Positions 24,901 through 29,984 of a DNA stretch of 29,984 bases are shown here, piece after piece (position 1 is the first letter of the stretch; every line of letters begins with the position of its first letter). The translations under genes were made by a program, and so were the position numbers. Under the pieces are notes generated by a model. It made no database searches, was not told where the DNA came from, and saw nothing but the letters and a program-made list of their open reading frames with translations. The DNA is from a virus, in the IMG/VR virus record IMGVR_UViG_3300009149_009181, positions 1 to 29,984 of that record. One strand, 5' to 3'.

Positions 24901-25470
24901 CATTACCTTTTGGTCTTCACCAATTAAATAAGTAGGCTGAACTTCAAGATAAAACTCATCAAAGATATCTTTGTATGTTTCGACTAAAGTTATTGCTTCT
25001 GATTCTAATCCGTTATTTAGAAGTACGGGGATAGTACCACCTAAACATGCACTAGTCGCTATAACACCTTTCCCATGCTTACTTAAAAGACCTAGGTCTA
25101 CACGAGGTAATACTCTGTCGTAAACTGATATTGATCCTGTTTTGTAAGCTTCGAAATTTAGCTTTAATAAATTCTGGTATCCTTTTTTATTCTTAGCCAA
25201 AAGAACCAAATGTCTATTTGGCTCTCCTTTAACTCTTTTTGTTCTATCGTCTACACAATATATCTCTATCCCTGGAATTATTCTAACACCATGCTTCTTC
25301 CCCTCATTATAAAGAGACAGAACAGCACTCATACTACCATGGTCTGTTACCGCGATTGCGTCGTAATCTAATTCTTTAGAACGTTTAATTATATCTGGAA
25401 TTCGACTGAACCCGTCAAGTGGAGAGCCTGTTTCTGTATGAAGATGAAGGTTCACAAAAGTGCATGCCAT
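21979..25470 (-). CDS. dnaE: DNA polymerase III alpha subunit, DnaE type
   Basis: This 1163-aa replicative polymerase is close to bacterial DnaE length. A PHP domain (about 1-290) has HLHTE (9-13), TDHGSM (42-47), GIEIY (67-71), SACLGG (140-145) and DSHYVYPEDREFHH (210-223). The polymerase core has GRGSAAGC (386-393), PDIDSDIC with the metal-binding acids D426 and D428 by alignment to E. coli D401/D403, and the third acid D594 in KIDVLGL. GIHAAGVIVS (544-553) also matches. A helix-hairpin-helix-type segment (LKGVGAAAVEDI) and an OB-fold near the C-terminus follow. All catalytic acids appear present, so it should be active. The start overlaps the upstream stop as TAATG. No separate proofreading exonuclease is seen here. 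Confidence 0.96.
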   Translation of the reverse strand: MACTFVNLHLHTETGSPLDGFSRIPDIIKRSKELDYDAIAVTDHGSMSAVLSLYNEGKKHGVRIIPGIEIYCVDDRTKRVKGEPNRHLVLLAKNKKGYQNLLKLNFEAYKTGSISVYDRVLPRVDLGLLSKHGKGVIATSACLGGTIPVLLNNGLESEAITLVETYKDIFDEFYLEVQPTYLIGEDQKVMNKKIEALAKKTKTPIVVALDSHYVYPEDREFHHVLLAVQSKRTIDDEKRLFFEATPLISEEEILKEFPQEYIDNTRRIADQCEPATYIEAGEDYKIPPFPIPEDKEFEEWERKVKETGRYKDKNRIAKYLRYKIQQGMKTKLSGVFKKTPGKRKDYMDRLKEELEVIEGMNFTEYFLIVGDMLEFCVKNKIPKGVGRGSAAGCLLSFLLDITKVDPIKYGLLFSRFLNKDRISMPDIDSDICQSKRDEVKQYLIDKYGEDKVASIATFGTMKVRACVKDVVRSLELGGDKSESFRLGDRISKSIPDDNPDITFQEAYDQSEDFRNYCEIDLPYPKGKKLKDALLKFEGLTRQMGIHAAGVIVSTTSLGETMPMIVRKDKATGGNIVATAYDGPTLENAGYLKIDVLGLKSLDVIEMAINNVKKVHNKKVRFYLEGLAYDAKDLHATEDLKARFKKETNEDIKRASKTYNLYRGGKTSACFQVSGQGMQGLLRNAKPNSIDDIAAVLALFRPGPLGSGMTQEYADRKNGRKKVTYPHPLTEPILADTYGVLCYQEQVMRIATDVAGFTMSEADTLRKAVGKKIKKLMEAQESKFMEGSAKNNVSTEIAEQLWGLIVKFAEYGFNKSHSVSYELTSYKMTFLKANYPAAFWAAALSLESDEKKRTMYMSDIGATRRTKHPIKLLPVDVNKSRNMFVCESLSEIRRDLTSLKGVGAAAVEDIMEKAPYKGLMDFFDRVDTKRINARVVKVLIRANALESLSDGLTRKMLETTFEDYRARLKAHKKRHKLDTIEGSSFDYNWDKVLQEIIEKKKAEDPTFEYGEDEWTDEEIRAFEEDIYGMAVSSHIFDSYKDEEDQFIATYAPPKGRGGYISLADDFEKFGEGQVVITMVYVKAKKQEIKCRNGKTLRNFFIEDRDGNAELAVFEEEYNRHKEAFKIGRIIQIMSTVTKRFGSYKKLTFLSGRKGNGMLNYFPKK

Positions 25471-25679
25471 TAATCAGACTCACCACGAATAAATTCTTCA
25501 ACTTGAGGTAAAACTTTTTCTTTTACGTCATCCATAACACTTTTAAGTAAGGATTGGTCAAGCTTTTCACTTATATGTGACGGAAGATTAAAATCACCTT
25601 GACTAGTAAAGATTTTTGCAATAACCCATTTACCTTCATTGTCCTTTTTCCAAAGGAGATTAGAAACATAAACATGCAT
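25470..25679 (-). CDS. Small hypothetical protein between trigger factor and dnaE
   Basis: This 69-aa protein was not recognised. It begins MHVYVSNLLWKKDNEGKWVI, followed by a Phe/Ser/Pro-rich middle and a helical, acidic end (VLPQVEEFIRGESD). Both ends overlap neighbours as TAATG, which argues for a real, coupled gene. An accessory role to the polymerase is possible from position, but nothing in the sequence shows it. Confidence 0.55.
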   Translation of the reverse strand: MHVYVSNLLWKKDNEGKWVIAKIFTSQGDFNLPSHISEKLDQSLLKSVMDDVKEKVLPQVEEFIRGESD

Positions 25680-27034
25680 TATAATTCCACCTCTGTTACC
25701 TTTACTTCTTCTTTTTCTGTTATTGCTTCAATGGTTGCCTTTTCCTTAAGAAATTCAAGCGTTAATTTCAATGCCAAGTTTTTCTTAATAGCTGCAACTA
25801 ATCCAACATTAGCTTTTATCTCGTCTACAGGAACATTTCGTCCGGATGCCTGCATTGCTAACTCTGCATCTAACTGTTCTTCTGTAGTTTCGATTTTTTC
25901 TTTCTCTGTAATAGCGTCTAATATATATCTGACTTTTGACTCTCGACTTACTAATCCTTCGTGCTGATCATTAAAAGCTTTTCTAGTCAAACGGGATTTC
26001 TGGAAAAAAGCTTTCTCGTCCATACCAGTCTGCTGACAAACTTTTTGCAATTCTTTAGCTAAAAGATCCTGCATTAGTAGCTCTGGTATGGGGGTAACTG
26101 TACTAGTGATAAGTAACTCATTAAATATCTTATCATCAATCAATGCCTCGTTCTGTTGCTTCTTATTGCTGATGAGATCGTCTTTGATTTTGTTTCTAGC
26201 ATCAATCAGGTTATTATAACCTATTTTTTGAGCAAAAGCATCATTGACTTCACTTAACTTCTGTTCTGCGATCTTTCTCAACGTAACTGTAAAAATAGCA
26301 TCTTTAGAAGCTAGCTCTTTCTTTAGATAGTTCTCAGGGAACTTAACTGTTACTTCTTTCTTTTCGTCAATCTTCATCCCTATAAGCTGTTCTTCAAATC
26401 CTTGGATAAACTGACCCGAGCCAATTGTCAATGGGAAAACTGCATACGTCCCATCTGGCTTTTTAGTAGAGCCACCTTCAAATGGTTGCCCGTCTACAAT
26501 ACCGTCAAACTCAATATGAGCAATGTCAGAATTCTGAACTGCTCTATCTGTTATCTCGATCTCTTCAGCATAAGTTTCTCTCATCCTTTGGATTACAGCT
26601 TCTATTTCTTTATCTTCTACTTCTATTGGAGTATACTGAACTTTAATCCCTTCGTATTCACCTAACTCTACTGTGGGTGCTACCTCTGCATTTACTGTAA
26701 CAATAATTGGGTTATCTCCACGTAATCCATCAGCATCAACAGTATTGAGCCCGACGACATTAAGAGTCAAGTCCTCTTTAATACCTCTATCTAAAATATC
26801 ATTTAAGAGAGGTGTATATAATTCTTGTAAATCTAAAAAGTTAGGTTTGTTTTCTGCAAGCGAACGAGGAACGTTCTGAGGACGAAATCCGGAAAAATGT
26901 TTTTGGAGTAATGCTTTATTATCCTTAGCAAACTTTTGCCAAATTTTTTCTTTAGCTTTTTTGATTGCCTCTACATCTTCTTCAACTATGACCACCTTTA
27001 CCGGCTGTGACATTACCTCTTTTGATACTTTCAT
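25679..27034 (-). CDS. tig: Trigger factor (ribosome-associated chaperone/PPIase), phage-encoded
   Basis: This 451-aa protein has all three trigger-factor domains in order. The N-terminal ribosome-binding domain (about 1-130) carries a changed signature: GFRPQNVP at 49-56 where bacteria have GFRKGKVP. The FKBP-type PPIase domain (about 166-253) has DGIVDGQPFEGG, then IGSGQFIQGFEEQLIGMKID, then VTVKFPENY. The helical C-terminal substrate-binding domain follows (about 257-440). Trigger factor binds nascent chains at the ribosome exit. In a phage it may fold virion or replication proteins; the altered ribosome motif could mean weak or absent ribosome binding. The first 53 bases overlap the kinase gene. 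M1 has an AGGGAT site at good spacing; M8 is an alternative start. It is unlikely to be host flanking DNA because it is embedded in a phage operon. Confidence 0.9.
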   Translation of the reverse strand: MKVSKEVMSQPVKVVIVEEDVEAIKKAKEKIWQKFAKDNKALLQKHFSGFRPQNVPRSLAENKPNFLDLQELYTPLLNDILDRGIKEDLTLNVVGLNTVDADGLRGDNPIIVTVNAEVAPTVELGEYEGIKVQYTPIEVEDKEIEAVIQRMRETYAEEIEITDRAVQNSDIAHIEFDGIVDGQPFEGGSTKKPDGTYAVFPLTIGSGQFIQGFEEQLIGMKIDEKKEVTVKFPENYLKKELASKDAIFTVTLRKIAEQKLSEVNDAFAQKIGYNNLIDARNKIKDDLISNKKQQNEALIDDKIFNELLITSTVTPIPELLMQDLLAKELQKVCQQTGMDEKAFFQKSRLTRKAFNDQHEGLVSRESKVRYILDAITEKEKIETTEEQLDAELAMQASGRNVPVDEIKANVGLVAAIKKNLALKLTLEFLKEKATIEAITEKEEVKVTEVEL

Positions 27035-27542
27035 TTTTATCCCTTTTTATTAATAGTGCTAGTGATTTTGTTTGCTCAGTCGATTCTTCCATCGAACCAT
27101 TTGTATCTACAAAATATTCTGCAAGCGTTAATGTTTCAACAATCCCTAGCTTCTCGTCTCTTTTTTCATCGCTAAGAATCTCTTCGAGAGATTTATTATC
27201 TCTTCCCATTAATCTTTCTCTTCTGCTTTTATCACAAATTTCTATCTTAGTCACCGTAATATTTTCTTTACCGAAATCCTTTTGTAATTCTTCTATTAAA
27301 AAGGACTCCCTAATCCCAGAGATAACGCAGTTTCCGTCAATCTTCGCTTTAATTTTTTTATAAAGCCACATAGGATCTTCTTGGTTTTCAGTCTCTAACT
27401 GAAGAGTCTTCCTATCCTTAGAATTAGTAACCTCTCTTACAATGTCACTAACTTCAAATACAGGGAATCCAAGAGCCTTAGCTAACTCTTTGGCTACAAG
27501 ACCTTTCCCACCACCCATCATTGCAACAACACAAATAATCAT
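26982..27542 (-). CDS. P-loop nucleotide kinase, adenylate-kinase-like superfamily
   Basis: This 186-aa protein has an N-terminal P-loop AMMGGGKGL (7-15), in which the usual Ser/Thr after the Lys is Gly, as in some archaeal adenylate-kinase-like (UPF0200) proteins. Further on are FEVSDIVREV (29-38, the nucleotide-binding SD/R motif), NCVISGIRES (70-79, a Walker-B-like strand and Arg) and SRRERLMGRD (109-118), resembling the lid region. It probably phosphorylates a deoxynucleoside or nucleoside monophosphate, which fits the neighbouring purine-salvage and dUTPase genes. The exact substrate cannot be read. Its start follows the upstream TAA directly with GGAG six bases away. Its last 53 bases overlap the trigger-factor gene, a longer overlap than elsewhere. 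Confidence 0.7.
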   Translation of the reverse strand: MIICVVAMMGGGKGLVAKELAKALGFPVFEVSDIVREVTNSKDRKTLQLETENQEDPMWLYKKIKAKIDGNCVISGIRESFLIEELQKDFGKENITVTKIEICDKSRRERLMGRDNKSLEEILSDEKRDEKLGIVETLTLAEYFVDTNGSMEESTEQTKSLALLIKRDKNESIKRGNVTAGKGGHS

Positions 27543-29291
27543 TTATACTCCAAAAGAAGTTTGAAGGTCTACAACTGGGTTACTCAGCTCTCTTCTTAAA
27601 AATAAAAGATCTTTAAGTAAAACGAGATATTTTGAATAAAGATCTTTTGTAAAAGCATCGCTCTTTACTCTTTTAAGGAACTCTCCTTCTCTTAATTTCC
27701 AAGTATAATTACAAGATATGCAAGTAAAATCTCCCTGTCCAGCCAATTTAACTTCGAGCTCTTCGAGCTTAGCCTTACATTGTGGACAACTATTTCTTAA
27801 TTTACCCATCCATCTATTAGTCACTTGATGCATATATTCTGTAATATGTTCCTTTTCGCCTTTATAGTCTCTTGGAAGAGGGACATTAACTGAATCTCCA
27901 ACATCACTAAATCCGGCTTTATTAGAACGAACTTCTAAATTAAATCCATTAACGCGTCTCTCATCGTAATTACTTAACACCTGTTTATTACGCTTACTAA
28001 TCCCTACTCCGTCAAACATCGTTGTAGAGCCACTATTTGATCCTGCAATTAAAGATCTCTCGTATCCAATTCTATACTGAAATGTCAAATTATTTTTAGC
28101 TTCAACTGCATCATATACACCGTCACTCCAGGTATTGTTGTGCTCTATTGCTGAATCTCCAAAAGGACAACCCTCTTCTTTAAGTTGTTCAAATTTGCGT
28201 TCCCAATTTTTCCCTAAATAAAACTTTCTTCCACAATCGAGACAAACAGCATAAGGATAAGAGTATCCTGCTTCTTCCGCAATTTTTAATCCAAGCGACC
28301 TGTTTGAGCTATCTATCTTACGTCTACGTTCTGTTTCATTCATCTGATCAATATCTTCTTCAGAATAAATAACATCACCTGGGACCAAAAGATCAAACAT
28401 CTCAGCTTCTTTTACAGGATCTTTGAATATCCCCGTTTTCTTTGAACTCCAATTCTTAGCGATAGCTACTTTTATATCAGTAATTGCATCTTTCAACTTA
28501 CCTTGTAGTAACTGAAGTTCGGGATTTTCTTTTGAATAGATTATCTCATTAAGAGTAATCTCTTTATCCTTATCAGAAGTATTGCCTATAGCTCCAGATA
28601 AAGACAATACTTCGGAATTGTAGAAGGATCCTCTCTCCTTAGTAGACCCGAGGACACCTTCAATCGAAATATTCTTCTTTGAAAACCGAGTAATAATGCC
28701 TGTCTCTTCTGTACAAAAAATACAAGTAAGTAACTCTTCATTATCCTTACTGCTTTTTTCTATAGTGAAGCGGTTACAATGAGGACAAGCATACTCTTTG
28801 AATTGCGTACGTTTTCTTCTATCTTTATCATATCCACCTTTAACTCTATAGTAAATATGATCCATAACCCACGAATTAAAACACTTCAGAGATATTTCTC
28901 CATTATCTTCTTTGTGAAATTTCTTTCCGTCTTGTTCATAGAAGTCATTGCTTTGATAGATTTCGACTGACATCTTCCCACATTCTTTACAGGAAAGACT
29001 ATGCCCATTTGGAGCAAAGCTATCATAAGCTTTATTAAGACCTAATTTTGAACTGGTGATTATGTCGCTGAACAAATCTTGCTTAGTCTGAAAATCAGTA
29101 TTAACCCTAGACTCAACAATGCCAGCAACAATAGATACATATGATACTAAAAACTCTTCTATTGTAAAGTTTGCCTTAAACTCTTCAAACTCCTCAACAG
29201 TATATATTTTTTTGGCAGCTTCTCTAATTGGGACAATCTTGTCCTTAAATCCTCTCTCGTAAGAAGGAACAATTTGGCTCAGAGAATTCAT
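27543..29291 (-). CDS. Zinc-ribbon-rich protein with sigma-region-2-like segment
   Basis: This 582-aa protein has at least four Cys pairs or ribbons: CKEC (101-104), CPHC (169-172) with CIFC (190-193), CLDC (340-343), and CPQC with CISC near the C-terminus. Residues 44-100 and 136-165 read like sigma70 region 2: EEFLVSYVSIVAGIVESRVN, then DLFSDIITSSKLGLNKAYDS, then, past a Cys-containing insert, FNSWVMDHIYYRVKGGYDKD and RRKR. Compare the usual DLxQEGxxGLxxAxxxF and FxxYAxxxIRxxI. A clear region 4 is not evident. It follows a promoter-bearing gap and heads the replication operon, a fitting place for an early-expressed regulator. A virion RNA-polymerase partner or zinc-binding structural protein remain alternatives; similarity to sigma was judged by eye. 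Confidence 0.5.
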   Translation of the reverse strand: MNSLSQIVPSYERGFKDKIVPIREAAKKIYTVEEFEEFKANFTIEEFLVSYVSIVAGIVESRVNTDFQTKQDLFSDIITSSKLGLNKAYDSFAPNGHSLSCKECGKMSVEIYQSNDFYEQDGKKFHKEDNGEISLKCFNSWVMDHIYYRVKGGYDKDRRKRTQFKEYACPHCNRFTIEKSSKDNEELLTCIFCTEETGIITRFSKKNISIEGVLGSTKERGSFYNSEVLSLSGAIGNTSDKDKEITLNEIIYSKENPELQLLQGKLKDAITDIKVAIAKNWSSKKTGIFKDPVKEAEMFDLLVPGDVIYSEEDIDQMNETERRRKIDSSNRSLGLKIAEEAGYSYPYAVCLDCGRKFYLGKNWERKFEQLKEEGCPFGDSAIEHNNTWSDGVYDAVEAKNNLTFQYRIGYERSLIAGSNSGSTTMFDGVGISKRNKQVLSNYDERRVNGFNLEVRSNKAGFSDVGDSVNVPLPRDYKGEKEHITEYMHQVTNRWMGKLRNSCPQCKAKLEELEVKLAGQGDFTCISCNYTWKLREGEFLKRVKSDAFTKDLYSKYLVLLKDLLFLRRELSNPVVDLQTSFGV

Positions 29292-29363
29292 ACAACCCCC
29301 TCTAAATTTATTAATATTTAAACATAAGGTATTTTTGTTTCCAAAGGGAAATAATTTAGTTCA

Positions 29364-29392
29364 ATTTTAGTTAGAATTTTTTTTCGAATCAA
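29364..29392 (-). promoter_or_regulatory. Candidate sigma70 promoter, gene-proximal
   Basis: On the minus strand TTGATT (29392-29387) is separated by exactly 17 bases, including an A8 tract, from TAAAAT (29369-29364). It lies about 70 bases before the ATG of the sigma-like gene. The hexamers match the consensus at 4/6 and 5/6. Confidence 0.5.
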
Positions 29393-29430
29393 GAGTCTAT
29401 TAACCGTAACCTATAGTGAGCATGGTTCAT

Positions 29431-29494
29431 CTTTTAAAAGAGTTAACACCTACCTATTTAATCTTATGGTGTTTAACCTTATTGTTTTTAAAAG
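29431..29494. repeat. Imperfect inverted repeat in the control region
   Basis: The plus strand has CTTTTAAAAGAGTTAACACC at 29431-29450. Facing it are GGTGTTTAACC (29468-29478) and TTTTTAAAAG (29485-29494). The two arms share CTTTTAAAA and GTTAAnCACC elements in opposite orientation, with unequal spacing between them. It could be paired operator sites for one regulator or a weak cruciform. Confidence 0.5.
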
Positions 29495-29523
29495 AATTGC
29501 ACAAACCACGTAAATTTAGATAA

Positions 29524-29553
29524 AACATACTTAATTTATGATCTCAATGTCAA
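29524..29553 (-). promoter_or_regulatory. Candidate sigma70 promoter with perfect -35
   Basis: On the minus strand a perfect TTGACA (29553-29548) is followed after 18 bases by TATGTT (29529-29524, 4/6). It lies directly after the gpt terminator, the expected place for a new transcription start by the host polymerase. Confidence 0.55.
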
Positions 29554-29559
29554 CAAAAA

Positions 29560-29603
29560 AGTATTAAAAAAGGATTATCCCTTTTCATAGGGGAATATAA
29601 TCC
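29560..29603 (-). terminator. Intrinsic terminator overlapping the gpt stop
   Basis: On the minus strand GGATTA-tat-TCCC pairs with GGGA-TAATCC across a nine-base loop, followed by TTTTT and a second T6 run. The stem includes the last codons and the TAA of the phosphoribosyltransferase gene. A three-base bulge weakens it slightly. Confidence 0.7.
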
Positions 29604-29984
29604 ATTCATTACGATTCTCAATAAAGAAATCTGCTCCTTTGGCCGTCAATCCTTTATCGAAAAGTACAGCAACATCAAAATCTATCAAATACTTATCTTT
29701 TATGGCCTCAACTGTCTTACCTGTATCTAGTAAATCATCAACGATAAGCCAATTCCCATCAAACGTTTCCGTTGTAATGACCTCTGATAATTGGATCTCT
29801 CTTTGGGAATGATCTTTCCCGTAACTCTGTCCTATGATTACGGCCATGGGTAAGTCGAGTGCATGGGATAGAATCGTTCCAGCAATGGTTCCGCCTCGCG
29901 CTACAGCTAGAACCCCCTTATATTGTTTCCCCGACTTTTGTACTAATTCCGCTAATTGGTTAGAGTACTCTATATACTTAGGCC
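29575..29984 (-). CDS. Gpt-like purine phosphoribosyltransferase (partial; 5' end outside window)
   Basis: The frame is open from the window edge to TAA at 29577-29575, about 136 codons, and the start lies beyond the edge; the Met at 29847 is internal. It is a type I phosphoribosyltransferase, transferring phosphoribose from PRPP to a purine base. YKGVLAVARGGTIAGTIL is the 'hood and first loop' segment, LIVDDLLDTGKT is the PRPP-binding loop, and NEWIIFPYEKG matches the end of E. coli Gpt (a xanthine/guanine enzyme), where the corresponding residues read PWDMG. About 15-20 N-terminal residues are probably missing. It would salvage guanine or xanthine for phage DNA synthesis. Hypoxanthine or another base is also possible. 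Confidence 0.88.
   Translation of the reverse strand, partial: PKYIEYSNQLAELVQKSGKQYKGVLAVARGGTIAGTILSHALDLPMAVIIGQSYGKDHSQREIQLSEVITTETFDGNWLIVDDLLDTGKTVEAIKDKYLIDFDVAVLFDKGLTAKGADFFIENRNEWIIFPYEKG

Larger units (their letters stand above)
29292..29574 (-). promoter_or_regulatory. Intergenic control region with two promoters and an inverted repeat
   Basis: This 283-base AT-rich gap holds no plausible gene on either strand. It lies between the gpt terminator and the sigma-like gene. It contains two sigma70-like promoters on the minus strand (29524-29553 and 29364-29392) and an imperfect inverted repeat (29431-29494) between them. This is the largest noncoding stretch in the window and the likely control point for the replication operon. 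Confidence 0.65.

Noticed and set aside
25599-25967. 122-codon plus-strand frame opposite the end of trigger factor
   Set aside because: The opposite strand encodes the conserved trigger-factor C-terminal domain; the frame is antisense noise.
25679-27034. Trigger factor as host flanking DNA from a prophage boundary
   Set aside because: It is embedded with TAATG and overlapping junctions between phage-type genes on the same strand; there is no sign of a host border or att site.

Overview
This window looks like part of the genome of a large tailed bacteriophage, or a prophage or metagenome-assembled equivalent. The DNA is AT-rich. Every gene I can support lies on the minus strand, packed head to tail with ATGA, TAATG or short overlaps. 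The content is a viral set: large terminase, a run of unfamiliar coiled-coil proteins of virion type, and a replication module (DnaE-type polymerase, SSB, RecA, PD-(D/E)XK resolvase, HU, primase core). There are also nucleotide-metabolism genes and a trigger-factor chaperone. No integrase, tRNA, rRNA, CRISPR array or insertion sequence was seen. The host cannot be named. Ribosome-binding sites are of AAGGAG type and the terminators are intrinsic, so an ordinary bacterial host is expected.

In the direction of transcription (high to low coordinates), the right edge holds the 3' part of a Gpt-like purine phosphoribosyltransferase, closed by a terminator. A 283-base gap follows with two sigma70-like promoters and an inverted repeat. 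It feeds a run of genes: a zinc-ribbon protein with a sigma-region-2-like segment, a P-loop nucleotide kinase, a full three-domain trigger factor, a small protein and a DnaE polymerase. After a short leader with 13-bp direct repeats come a 58-aa protein and a dUTPase/dCTP-deaminase-family gene whose first 22 codons are in a different frame. Next are three small proteins (two with Cys motifs), a helical protein that may be a recombination mediator, a gp32-like SSB, a resolvase, RecA and HU. HU is closed by a strong terminator.

Next come a double zinc ribbon translationally coupled to a DnaG core that has no zinc domain, then a sigma-region-4-like HTH protein. From 14337 leftward lie about eleven mostly unrecognised proteins, probably virion, assembly or packaging parts, with a candidate small terminase at 7050-7745. 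A GpA-like large terminase runs off the left edge.

The points most worth following are: (1) the phage trigger factor; (2) a possible two-piece sigma factor, with region 2 at 27543-29291 and region 4 at 14413-14904; (3) a short helical-hairpin motif recurring at the ends of several putative virion proteins; (4) the frame break in the dUTPase gene; (5) a primase that seems split from its zinc domain.
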